This document shows positions 20,469-29,264 of a DNA stretch of 64,000 bases, piece by piece. Each line of letters starts with the position of its first letter. Position 1 is the first letter of the stretch. The notes below the pieces were generated by a model that had not been told where the DNA came from, did no database searches, and saw nothing but the letters and a program-made list of their open reading frames with translations. The DNA lies in NCBI GenBank assembly GCA_003116975.1, contig BGKB01000094.1:1-64000 (forward strand), read 5' to 3'. The position numbers were made by a program, and so were the translations under genes. This stretch comes from Aurantiochytrium sp. KH105. Its lineage: Eukaryota > Sar > Bigyra > Thraustochytrida > Thraustochytriidae.

Positions 20469-23036
20469 ATGTCTGCCAATGAAATTGCCAGCGGGTCGAC
20501 CAAAGCGTCAAACGAGGTAAAGAAATCCAAACAGACGATTTCGACCTCACGAAAAGAGTTATCCAAAAAGAATTCAAGGCGCGAGCCTAAAGTTGAAGCC
20601 AAAGCTAACCGTGCATCTGGCTCAGACGCTGACTCGGACTCGGACTCGGACTCGGACTCGGACTCGGACTCGGACTCGGACTCGGACTCGGACTCGGACT
20701 CTGGGTCGCAGGCGTCAAAAAATCTGCTGGAAATGCTGTCAAAATTTTCCTCATCTCCCAGTTCGTCCGACATCGATGATGATCTTTCCTCCTCCTCTCT
20801 CAGCGACAACGACGAGAAGAGCAACAACACCACCTCTTCAGACGACGCCTCCTCTTCAGAGGAAGATGAAAAAGAAGAAGAAGAAGAAGATGAAGAAGAA
20901 GAAGAAGAAGAAGATGTCGCCAAGGCATCACAAGATCAAGCAGACAGTGACAAAATTGCAGAAGAAGAAGAAGAAGAAGAAGAAGATGTCGCCAAGGCAT
21001 CACAAGATCAAGCAGACAGTGACAAAATTGCAGAAGAAGAAAAAGAAGAAAAAGAAGAAGAAGAAGATGTCGCCAAGGCATCACAACATCAAGCAGACAG
21101 TGACAAAATTGAAGAAGAAGAAGAAGAAGAAGAAGAAGCAAGTCCTCCTCGGTCTCCAAAAAAGCAAAGTGCTCGGGAAGAAGCAGCTTTGGGCTCCAAG
21201 AGCTCAACAAGCAAAGCATCAGCGGCCCGAAGCGGCTCACCAAACGAAAAGACAGTTGCTCCCCTGGCCGCTGCGGCACCGGCGATACGGCGCAAGGCGG
21301 TTTCCCCATCGCCAACGCGCAGCAAAGAGAAAAAAGCTTCTACAGCACCAACAGCAGTCCCAGCGTCACGAGCAAAGGAGCCCTACCCCTACGCGAGGTT
21401 GCGAATTTTGAGCAACTATTGCTTGGCTCTTCCTTGGCTTCCGGCCTTCAAAGGTAAACAAGTCGTGACAGCTTATTTCGTGTACAATCCTCTGGGAAGC
21501 CCACTTTACAACACAATGTTGGGTTTTAAAGACGGCACTCGAATCGACATACCCAGAAAGCTCAGGTACCGCTTCAATACAACGGCGTTCTTTGATGCTC
21601 TCTTTGAGGAGAAATTGCCTGGTACATCCTTCAAGGACACCTTGAATAATGCTCTTATTGAAAAGGGCGAATCCATGAGGGTCACTCACTTGGATATCGA
21701 AAGAGATGAGGATCTCGACTGCTATCTAGGCTCCGTGACAGTGCGAACACGCGAGGGCGCGACTTCGTCCGATCCAGAAGATGTACCCATACCTATGGCA
21801 GAAATTCGAAGAGTTGCTGTCAAAGCAGGATCCAAAGGACCAAAAGCAATCCACAGAGCAAGACTAGCACAAGAAAGAGCAAGAGAATTATTGGCTGCTG
21901 CTCAGTCGTCGTCATCGTCAACGTCGACACAAGAAAGAGAACCCTCGGAGACTGTTGAGCCGCCAACATCCCCTTCGATGCCAGCCACTTCTGCGAACAC
22001 CCCGCGACGCGCCGCCAAGGAGGCCGCCATTCTTGCCTTTACAAATTCGGCACCCCCCAAGTCCAAGAGCACCAAACTCAGGCCCAGGATCGGCCATCCA
22101 ACGCGCACGTTCCAATCCGCTCTGGCAAAGGAGCGTTACGAACTATCGATTGACATGAACCGCAAGTCACTCGCCAAAGCCCGTGCAGTCAGAGCCCAGG
22201 AAAAAGCGGCCGCCTTGGCTCGTACAGACAACAAAGGCGCCGCTACAAGCCAAGAAGATCGGGCAAGATTTTCCGCTTCCTCTTCCACTTCCTCGGGCCT
22301 TCGCAAGCCCGTGCGCAAAACGCAAAGCAAGCATTCTGCGCCGACAATGACCGAGGCGACAGTTGAGGATGTGGAGGTCATGGACATGGATATGATAGAC
22401 GAGGACGCGGACGTGGCAAAGGTAATTTCCAAAAAAGCAGCAAAACAGAGGAAGCCTGCACATGCGGGTGACGAGGAAGACAAGACCGTGGCGGATGTGG
22501 GCGTGAGAGGCAAACGTCGTAACAATGGGAAAGATCCCAAGAGGCGCCGTGGAAGCGAGGTTGAAACCTCGGACGACGACGACGACGACGAGAGCGAACA
22601 TGAAATCCAAAATGAGGACGTTGCCGATGCCGACATCTTGGCAAGCGAAGAGCTCTGCAAGAAGAAATTCGTTGAGTTTCGTCAAGTCATTTTTGGTGCA
22701 ACCAGGGCGCGCATGAAAACAATCGAGAAAGAGAAAAGGGCGCGCAAAATCGCCGAAAACAAAGTTCGCTTCCTCGAAGAAAGAATTGCCGAGCTCGAGG
22801 AAAAGCTCGAAGACTCGCAAGATGCGATCGCGCGCAGCAAGGACGAGTCGGACCTCTGGTTCTTCCGCTTCAAGTCGCTCAAAAGAGAGGTCCGCACGCA
22901 CATGAAGGACAATCCTTCGTGCGTCCTGCGCATACCCAACAAGCGTCCTTTCCAGGACGACTATGACAGCGTAGACGAGGACGGCAGGAACGGCATATCG
23001 TCAGTAACCAAGAAAAAGCGCACCACGTCGTCGTAG
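20469..23036 (+). CDS. Long acidic, serine-rich nuclear-type protein, 855 aa
   Basis: The first ATG of the frame is at 20469 (MSANEIASGSTKAS). The N-terminal third is disordered: a pure Ser-Asp run (residues about 54-78), then three copies of a 24-27 residue unit with DVAKASQDQADSDKIAEEE embedded in poly-Glu. Residues about 305-430 look folded (KGKQVVTAYFVYNPLGSPLY, then FKDTLNNALIEKGESMRV) but match no family I know. The rest alternates basic and Ser/Thr-rich linkers with an acidic Met/Asp segment. A coiled coil follows at about 735-800 (RFLEERIAELEEKLEDSQDA), and the tail ends in KKKR. The composition suggests a chromatin or nucleolar role; this is inference. It lies 242 bases upstream of CENP-O on the same strand. 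Confidence 0.75.
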   Translation: MSANEIASGSTKASNEVKKSKQTISTSRKELSKKNSRREPKVEAKANRASGSDADSDSDSDSDSDSDSDSDSDSDSDSGSQASKNLLEMLSKFSSSPSSSDIDDDLSSSSLSDNDEKSNNTTSSDDASSSEEDEKEEEEEDEEEEEEEDVAKASQDQADSDKIAEEEEEEEEDVAKASQDQADSDKIAEEEKEEKEEEEDVAKASQHQADSDKIEEEEEEEEEASPPRSPKKQSAREEAALGSKSSTSKASAARSGSPNEKTVAPLAAAAPAIRRKAVSPSPTRSKEKKASTAPTAVPASRAKEPYPYARLRILSNYCLALPWLPAFKGKQVVTAYFVYNPLGSPLYNTMLGFKDGTRIDIPRKLRYRFNTTAFFDALFEEKLPGTSFKDTLNNALIEKGESMRVTHLDIERDEDLDCYLGSVTVRTREGATSSDPEDVPIPMAEIRRVAVKAGSKGPKAIHRARLAQERARELLAAAQSSSSSTSTQEREPSETVEPPTSPSMPATSANTPRRAAKEAAILAFTNSAPPKSKSTKLRPRIGHPTRTFQSALAKERYELSIDMNRKSLAKARAVRAQEKAAALARTDNKGAATSQEDRARFSASSSTSSGLRKPVRKTQSKHSAPTMTEATVEDVEVMDMDMIDEDADVAKVISKKAAKQRKPAHAGDEEDKTVADVGVRGKRRNNGKDPKRRRGSEVETSDDDDDDESEHEIQNEDVADADILASEELCKKKFVEFRQVIFGATRARMKTIEKEKRARKIAENKVRFLEERIAELEEKLEDSQDAIARSKDESDLWFFRFKSLKREVRTHMKDNPSCVLRIPNKRPFQDDYDSVDEDGRNGISSVTKKKRTTSS
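20628..20702. repeat. (GACTCG)n hexanucleotide repeat coding for Ser-Asp
   Basis: About twelve copies of GACTCG lie inside the acidic nuclear gene and encode alternating Asp and Ser. Such an array is prone to length change. Confidence 0.9.
20860..21150. repeat. Three tandem 72-81 bp units in (GAA)n sequence
   Basis: Units containing GATGTCGCCAAGGCATCACA recur at 20913, 20985 and 21066, separated by GAAGAA runs. They encode the DVAKASQ repeats of the surrounding gene. Confidence 0.9.
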
Positions 23037-23278
23037 CCATCTTGAAATCTAACAAACAATAAGGAACGAACAATAAAGAGAAAGACCAAGGGAGATTGAT
23101 GAATTCCTACAGAATCCGAACTTGGGCAGAAGCCAACTCGAACACACACGCACACCCGTCGCCAAGTCCCCCTCCCTGCCTGCGCACAAGCCGCGAAAGT
23201 CCAAAACCACACCAAAAAAATAAAAACTAACCGTCGCGATCGCATCTCTCACTTCACCAAACGAAAAATCAGGCAACC

Positions 23279-24409
23279 ATGGCCGCGCTCGGGAGCGGCC
23301 TGGGCTCGGGCCTGGTGCGGCAGCTGGAGGTGCTGCGCGCGCAGTCGGCCTCGCTGCAAGCGCGGCAAGAAGCCTCGCGGCGCAAGGTCGCGCAAAAGGC
23401 CAAGCTCCGCGAGCAGTTGGTCGAGATCGGGTCCTCCGAGCGTCGACTTCGCGCATCCTTGCGCAGGCGACGCGAGCGCGAGCTGCGCGCGAGCCGCGAC
23501 GATGACGACGGCAACGACGCTCTTCGACTTGCACGCGGCTTTGGCTCCGCGCCAAGCTCGACTGCCAAGCGCGGGAGAAAGGAAGTCGACGACGCCGACA
23601 CCGTCACCGTTGGCACCGTTGCCGACCTCATTCGCGAGCGCAAGCGCCAACGGCGGCGCAGCAGCAACAACATCGATGGTGACGATGAAGACCAGGATGA
23701 CGAAGACGAGGATGACGAGGATGGCCAAGACGTGCTGGGAAGTCTGCGTAGCAGCGCAGCGCTTGCAGACGAAATGTCTGGCGAGGCCCACGAAGCCGTC
23801 ACGCATCGCGGACTTGCAGAGCTGCAACTTGCGTACCGTCTCGCAGGTATCTCCATGTTTCGAACTCAGGCCGTCAAAGCGGTCGATCGCATGCTCGGTT
23901 TGCGCATCGACACTTCGTTTCAGGGTCGCTACTACGAGCGTTACTATCTCATCTTCAAGACGCTCAAACGCGCTGGCACGAGCGAACTCATCCTACAACG
24001 TCACACGCTCCCGCACTTTATCCCGGCAGAAGACCTTTTTGCCGAGTTCGATCTCGCCGAGTTCGTGCGTCGCGTGCAGGCCTACGCCAACGCCTACGTA
24101 ACGCGTCGTGAGCAAACCAATGCCATCGTGCAGGCCTATGGCGACGATGAGCTCCACGCAACATCAGGAGGGGCCTTTGACGTCATCACCTTTTCTGGGC
24201 CTGCGCTCGACGGCGGAGCGGCGCGAATTCGTGTAATCTACAAGACGCTTCTCGATACAGTGCCCGAGCGCGTCGAGGTGTATGGAAGGAAAACGGCCCG
24301 AGCGCAGGTTGCCAGTCTTGCTCAGCCGCCCATGGGCCTTGCACTCGCTCACGTTTTCAAGGAGTGCGTGAACATTCTCGACTCCTTTCATGATCAGGAC
24401 GATGACTGA
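23279..24409 (+). CDS. CENPO: CENP-O (Mcm21-like) inner kinetochore protein, 376 aa
   Basis: It starts at ATG 23279 (context aaccATGg). The N-terminal 60 residues are a basic coiled coil, followed by an acidic linker (GDDEDQDDEDEDDEDG). From about residue 180 the protein matches the CENP-O/Mcm21 domain: LAYRLAGISMF, then LGLRIDTSFQGRYYERYYLI, then ILQRHTLPHFIPAEDL. These correspond to the RWD-type region with a conserved RHT-hP-hhP motif (h = hydrophobic). CENP-O pairs with CENP-P in the COMA/CENP-OPQUR part of the constitutive centromere network and helps load microtubule-binding factors. Inner-kinetochore proteins are often thought missing from protist lineages because they diverge so fast, so this call is useful. 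The assignment rests on motif order; a profile search would confirm it. Confidence 0.8.
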   Translation: MAALGSGLGSGLVRQLEVLRAQSASLQARQEASRRKVAQKAKLREQLVEIGSSERRLRASLRRRRERELRASRDDDDGNDALRLARGFGSAPSSTAKRGRKEVDDADTVTVGTVADLIRERKRQRRRSSNNIDGDDEDQDDEDEDDEDGQDVLGSLRSSAALADEMSGEAHEAVTHRGLAELQLAYRLAGISMFRTQAVKAVDRMLGLRIDTSFQGRYYERYYLIFKTLKRAGTSELILQRHTLPHFIPAEDLFAEFDLAEFVRRVQAYANAYVTRREQTNAIVQAYGDDELHATSGGAFDVITFSGPALDGGAARIRVIYKTLLDTVPERVEVYGRKTARAQVASLAQPPMGLALAHVFKECVNILDSFHDQDDD

Positions 24410-24432
24410 CTGACTGACTGACTGACTGACTG
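24403..24432. repeat. (GACT)n repeat at the CENP-O stop codon
   Basis: About seven copies of GACT begin within the last codons of the CENP-O-like gene and run into its 3' flank, so the stop TGA is part of the repeat. Length changes here could alter the C terminus. Confidence 0.9.
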
Positions 24433-24905
24433 GCCCCCATCAAAGCAAGCCAAGTACGCTCCTTTTTTGTTTGCCCTAAACTTATTGCTCCATGTTTCAT
24501 GTTCTTTGATCATTAACATCAAGGCTAGCCATCATCATGATCTTCGTACGTACACTTTGAGCGACCCACTTTACCTTGTACTTGGTCTCGGGGCCTGCTC
24601 GGCAAAAGCATCCTCTCCAACCCCGCTCCCACCCTCCGTTCGTGCCAGTACACAGGTTTTCTCTTGAAACGACATCAAGGGAGAAAAGTCAAGAGACCTG
24701 CGCTAGGTAAGAAAGGAGGAGGTAGGCCATTGGACAGATCTTTGCAGGAAGCAGGTCCTTTGCGCTTTTTCTTTCTTTTCGTGTGCGTGTGTATGTGTGT
24801 CTTTCAGTCTCGCCGCTCAACGCCACGGTACATACATGATGCGTCGCGAGCTCCGCAAGTCTCGAGGTCATTTATTCCCTCCAAATATCAAATGCATCAA
24901 TCCAG
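24433..24905. other. Convergent intergenic gap, no gene seen
   Basis: This holds the 3' ends of the converging CENP-O and SMIM4-like genes. It includes a T-rich stretch near 24765-24780 and a (GT)n-like run near 24780-24800. No coding frame stands out. Confidence 0.5.
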
Positions 24906-25312
24906 TCATGCTTCTTGACCAGCTTCGCGAGAAGCTGCGAGCTCTACATTATACTTGGCCTCGAGGCGCTTGCGGCGCGCTTCACGCTCAGCCCTGGCGC
25001 GAGCTTCATTTGCAAGCTCCTCCTCGATGCGTTCCGCCTTTTTGCGTCGCGCAACATCATCTGTGAAATTGGCAAGATCAACAAAGAACGTCATGAAAAC
25101 AAAGCGCGTTAGTGTCAAGTGCTCGTCCGCGTAGATAGATCTCGCAATCATGAGATGGCCCGCGCCGTGCAAGCAAGGTTAAGCAGCGTAGCACACGTAC
25201 AAAAGGTCTGGCCGCCAATCGGCACCTTGATCATAAACAGCTCCATGCCAGCGCCCACCACAAAGCACAAAGGCACGGCGCGTGCAAGCGCCCGTCGCGT
25301 CGCTGCGTCCAT
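24906..25312 (-). CDS. SMIM4: SMIM4/UQCC5-like complex III assembly factor, two exons, 88 aa
   Basis: Exon 1 runs 25312-25201 and exon 2 25060-24906. The 140-base intron starts GTACGT and ends TTTCACAG. The joined protein has one hydrophobic helix (AVPLCFVVGAGMELFMIKV), then IGGQTF across the junction into YDVARRKKAERIEEEL, ending in a charged helix of 30 residues. The pattern ME-hhMIKV...G...TFYDVxRRKxxER (h = hydrophobic) is that of small integral membrane protein 4 (UQCC5), an inner mitochondrial membrane protein needed for assembly of respiratory complex III. The splice junction restores the conserved FYDV motif exactly, which strongly supports the intron. It is divergent from the FAM194-type gene. 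Confidence 0.88.
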
Positions 25313-25949
25313 TGCTCTCGCGCCAGTGCGCCTCGCTACCTGCCCCGCGCAACGCGACACCCACGCGCCGGCCCGCCACGTAAACAAACTACTCGCCCAA
25401 AGGTCTGCCGCGCCGTCCCTGCCTACCAGCGTCTCCTCGGGCGCAACCCGAAATAGATCATTTTTGGGGTTGCGCACAATTGTGACTTCTCGTCTCACGT
25501 TTTCGAGACAGAGACACAACCGATTTCCAGCCAAACGCATTGTCAGATTTTGTCATACAGAGGGAAATCCTGTTGAGTCGCTGGCCGCACGCTCGTCAGA
25601 GGGACACAGCAAATCGAATGAAAGCGATGGCCTCTTCATTTCCACTTTCTCCGCCGCCTGCCAGCATAGATCCGTTTAAAGGTGAGAACCCAGCAGCTCA
25701 TTCGTTGCGGCCGAGCTCCTACTTGTTTGCTTGCTCCAAATGATGGGCGCGACGTCAACAAACGTCAAGATTTTGCACCAAAGCGCGGGCAAAGAGCCCT
25801 TCCCGCTGGCTGCACCTCGCGCAGAGCGCTGAGAAAGCGCGCGGCTCGCTGTGCAAGCGAGCTCTGCTCAAAGCGTGCTTGCGTGTACTTTGCGTGCGAG
25901 CACAAGAGAGAAATCGCCTTGCAATATCCGCTCGACAGAGGAAGCGAGC
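25313..25949. other. Divergent intergenic region, no gene seen
   Basis: These 637 bases separate the start of the SMIM4-like gene from the start of the FAM194-type gene and should contain both promoters. No recognisable element stands out. Confidence 0.5.
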
Positions 25950-28049
25950 ATGGAAGACCACAAGTACAGCAGCAGCGGACGAAAAGCGTTCTTGCTCGCC
26001 AATGGTCAAGTGAGCCAAGTGTACTACCCGGACGGGCGCGTGGCAGCGGTTGTCGCGCAGTCCAACACGGGCAATGGCGACAAGAACAAGTTTTACTTTT
26101 ATGACCGCGACGCCGCAGGAACGCTGGTGTGTTCGCTGGACGAAAACGCTGTCGGGTGTGCCAATGACAGCACGGGCAACCCCGAAGGAATGCGGCTCGT
26201 CATGACGAAAACGGGCGGTCTCCTCTCGCGCAACGAAGGCACCATTCTAAAGCGCTGGAAATGGGACAGAAAAGCGCAGCAGAGCGGTGAGCTACCGGAC
26301 ATGCCCTTGCGCATTTGTCTCAATGATCATCTGGTCCTCACCTTTAATGGCCGCGATGACATTGAAGTGCGTTTCGTTTGCGAGGGCGTCTCGCACCTAT
26401 TTCAGTGTGGGCAGCAGCTGCGTCGCCGTCAAAGCTACCTGAGCACGTGTGAAATTGTGCGTCATGGCGCGCATCGTGGCAAGCTAATTCCGCGCATTCC
26501 GACCAAATCGCTTCAGGATCGGCAGCGCGACCTCGTGCAAGAATTTGCAGCGCTGCGAAACATCAACAAACCCGCAAGCCGCAATATTCGACACAATCCA
26601 GAGGTTCGCGAGGTCATGCACAAACTTGAAGACGCATTTGAGCCCTACCAGGAGCGCATCGAATCTGGTGCCTACACGACTCCATATCTCGATGGTGAGT
26701 GGCGGCGCGAGGCCTTCGAAAAGACCATGGCAGAAGTTCCGCGCATTTCCGAAACGGGTCACGAAACCGGCGGCCCGCCCACTCACGCAGAATTATGCGG
26801 CGTTGTACCGCAAGACAGACTCTTTGCCGAGGCGCAGGATGGTCGCATGTCCCCGCTTGGCCCTCTTCCCGTGACGTGGCCGACCGAACTTCAGGTCCGC
26901 CAAGAGCTGCGCAAGATCAATCCAGCCCTCAAACGAGGCTTCATGCTGCGGAGCGCCTCGGGACGATACTCGCGCGACCTTCCCGTCCACGTCGACTTGC
27001 AAGGTTTGCGTAAACTACCGCCCGTGACGCCCGCGACACTCGACCAAACGCTCAACGCGCACCCCAACGAACTTGTCGTCGTGGTGTGTCTGCGTGAGGA
27101 CGATCAGCTTTGCGTGCGCGCGCGTCAATTATTTGAAATGATTGAGGCAGATTTGCACACGCCTTCGACCGCATCAGGGCTGGCAGGTGCGTCTTCAAAG
27201 AGGTCCAATCAAAATCAGCAAGACGAGGAGGCAATGAATATTCCTCCGACAAAGGTCTACAGCTTTGCCATGACGCACTCCCGTTACATGACCAACCGTT
27301 TTGGCGTGCAGACGTTGCCCGCGTACCTCGTCTTTTATCGCGCACGACTCGTTCGTGCAAACGTCATGGGTGCGAGACCCATCAACATTATCAAGGAGCG
27401 CTCTCCGCCTCGCGTGCTTATCGTCGACCCCGCCGATTTCAGGTCGCAATTGCAAATGGAAAAGCTTCTCAAACGGCATCACATCGAATCCGAGCTGGCC
27501 ATCTCGACAAAGGACGCAATCGCGCACTTGCAGTTTCGTGCATCCATCACCACCGCCAACGCTATTACCTTTTACGGCATTGTTCTTCTCGACGCCTCTC
27601 TCGAGCCAACGCAGGCACGTGCCATTGCAGATCTGGCACGACGAACAGCCGCAGCAACCGAGCGAGGCGCCGTGATTGTGGTCTCGATGCTGCCAGCAGG
27701 ATCTGTGGCCCGAGAGCGTCTCCAGGGCGGCGTTCTTCTCGAGCCTGCTGCGGAAGAGCTCATCGCGTCAATATGCGATGTTGCCACAACCAAGCCGTTC
27801 AAGTCAGCCACGCTCGACAGTCTCCTCGAGCGCTTTGATCAGCATCTCCGCACCACGCGCGGTGGCGATGCTGCCGAGCCAGAGGAGAATACAACGCATT
27901 ACGGCTACAAAAAGGCTGATCTCGTGCGCATGCTCAAACTCGCTAGTCGTGATGCACAGCAGGGGACCTTTTTACCGCCATCGTTTCGCCTCGGCATGCA
28001 GCTTTCTGCAAATCGGGCCGTCTTTCGTGGCGTCAGGCTCGAGCGATGA
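25950..28049 (+). CDS. FAM194-domain protein with thioredoxin-like and receiver-like domains, 699 aa
   Basis: The ATG at 25950 is the first in frame. Residues about 15-200 fit the FAM194 (ERICH6-type) domain: QVYYPDGRVAAVV, KFYFYDRDAAGTL and LVLTFNGRDDIEVRF. A helical linker follows. Residues about 370-480 resemble a thioredoxin fold: NELVVVVCLREDD, then a cis-proline-type strand LPAYLVFYRARLVR, but without a CxxC active site. Residues about 487-605 resemble a response-regulator receiver or similar Rossmann-like fold: PPRVLIVDPADFRSQLQMEK and ITFYGIVLLDASLE, where the aspartate in LLDAS sits at the phospho-acceptor position of a receiver. No kinase or output domain is present. FAM194 proteins are associated with motile cilia in animals; a flagellar role here is inference. 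Confidence 0.7.
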   Translation: MEDHKYSSSGRKAFLLANGQVSQVYYPDGRVAAVVAQSNTGNGDKNKFYFYDRDAAGTLVCSLDENAVGCANDSTGNPEGMRLVMTKTGGLLSRNEGTILKRWKWDRKAQQSGELPDMPLRICLNDHLVLTFNGRDDIEVRFVCEGVSHLFQCGQQLRRRQSYLSTCEIVRHGAHRGKLIPRIPTKSLQDRQRDLVQEFAALRNINKPASRNIRHNPEVREVMHKLEDAFEPYQERIESGAYTTPYLDGEWRREAFEKTMAEVPRISETGHETGGPPTHAELCGVVPQDRLFAEAQDGRMSPLGPLPVTWPTELQVRQELRKINPALKRGFMLRSASGRYSRDLPVHVDLQGLRKLPPVTPATLDQTLNAHPNELVVVVCLREDDQLCVRARQLFEMIEADLHTPSTASGLAGASSKRSNQNQQDEEAMNIPPTKVYSFAMTHSRYMTNRFGVQTLPAYLVFYRARLVRANVMGARPINIIKERSPPRVLIVDPADFRSQLQMEKLLKRHHIESELAISTKDAIAHLQFRASITTANAITFYGIVLLDASLEPTQARAIADLARRTAAATERGAVIVVSMLPAGSVARERLQGGVLLEPAAEELIASICDVATTKPFKSATLDSLLERFDQHLRTTRGGDAAEPEENTTHYGYKKADLVRMLKLASRDAQQGTFLPPSFRLGMQLSANRAVFRGVRLER

Positions 28050-28694
28050 TACCGACCGCACGGGATGTAGGACCATGTGACAAGTAGACTGGACGCAAGC
28101 CTTCTTTATTTCTGTTTTTTCAGGGGTGGGTAGGGAGAGAAGAAAACCTGGGGCAAGAGACACACATGCGAGTGACTGCGGTAGGCAGAAGACAATCAAA
28201 TCCTATCTTTTTGTTTTGTTTTGTTATTGCGATTGCGAATGAATTATGACTGACTGGACGAAATGAGCTGCCTCCACGCACCGCCAAACGAGTTCCTCAT
28301 CGTAGGCACTCGGTGCAGGTCGTCATTCTTGCGTCGATGGAACGAGTTGATACTTGACTTGCTTCCTCGCCCACTTGGTCCGCTGCTAAAAAGGAGGATC
28401 AGAGGAGAGAGATATGGGGGAAAGAAGAAGCGAGCAAACATTCGTCAGATCCATCTTCGCGCGCGTGTGTCTTTTTTTTGTGTGCTACCGTAGGTTTCAT
28501 TCGCAGCACCCTCTGTGTAACGGAAGGAGGTCGCAACAAAGGAATAGGAGTAGATGATGGAGTGAGGGTAAAATGTCGTGTGAGGTCAAAAGGAATGGGG
28601 GAGGGGAAGGGGATGGAAAGAGTGAGTGAGTGAGTGAGTGAGTGAGAGGGGAAAAAGGAAAATGAGAGAGAGAGAGAGAGAAAGAGGAAATCAA
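28050..28694. other. Convergent intergenic gap with simple repeats
   Basis: This lies between the 3' ends of the FAM194-type gene and the gamma-CA-like gene. It carries (GTGA)n at about 28620-28648 and (GA)n at about 28664-28682. No gene seen. Confidence 0.55.
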
Positions 28695-29264
28695 TCAGTG
28701 CGCCTCGACGTCACCAACAAAGGCGGCCGGGTTGCCGCCCCAGACCTGGTCACTCGGGATCCTCGACATGGACGGAACAACGGTGCCTGGAAGGAGCTCT
28801 GCGCCGCCCTCCACGTAGCTGCCAGCCGAGACGACGCAATCGTCGCCAATCTTGGCCCCGCTGCCCACAAGGCACGACTCGAGCACACAGCGCTCGCCAA
28901 TGACAACATCCGAGCCAATCTCCGTCGAGGTCGGGAGACCGGTCAGCGACCGCTTCGTCATGGACGTAATGACCGAGTCGCTGCCAACTTTGACGGCAAT
29001 GCCCAGGACGACCGTCTGGTCCTCGCCGTGGATCACCACATTTTCGCCGATCTCAGACCGAGCGCCAATCATGACCTCCTTGCCCAGGAGCGAGGCGCTC
29101 GGGGCCACCGAGACGCCGGGGCCCAGCGCGGGGGGCGCGACGCCCACCCAGTTGAACGGCTGGTGCGGCACCACCACGTGGTCCGCCGCGCGCAGGCCCG
29201 CGCGCTGCAGCGCCTGCCCGGACTCCACGAGCACGCCGCCCACGGCCTTGACCAGGTTGTTCAT
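28695..29264 (-). CDS. Gamma-carbonic-anhydrase-like protein lacking the metal histidines, 189 aa
   Basis: The ATG at 29264 gives the typical N terminus (VKAVGGVLVESGQALQRAG). The body is a left-handed beta-helix of hexapeptide repeats (VMIGAR, VVIGER, AKIGDD). In eukaryotes this family forms the gamma-carbonic-anhydrase domain on the matrix arm side of mitochondrial complex I. The three zinc-binding histidines of active enzymes appear replaced: the NSLVH-type position reads DSVITS and the GHSAVLHGC-type position reads GERCVLESC. The protein should therefore be a structural CAL-type subunit and not a working carbonic anhydrase. The length is slightly short for the family. The frame is open upstream of 29264 but its composition there is not coding-like. 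Confidence 0.85.
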   Translation of the reverse strand: MNNLVKAVGGVLVESGQALQRAGLRAADHVVVPHQPFNWVGVAPPALGPGVSVAPSASLLGKEVMIGARSEIGENVVIHGEDQTVVLGIAVKVGSDSVITSMTKRSLTGLPTSTEIGSDVVIGERCVLESCLVGSGAKIGDDCVVSAGSYVEGGAELLPGTVVPSMSRIPSDQVWGGNPAAFVGDVEAH

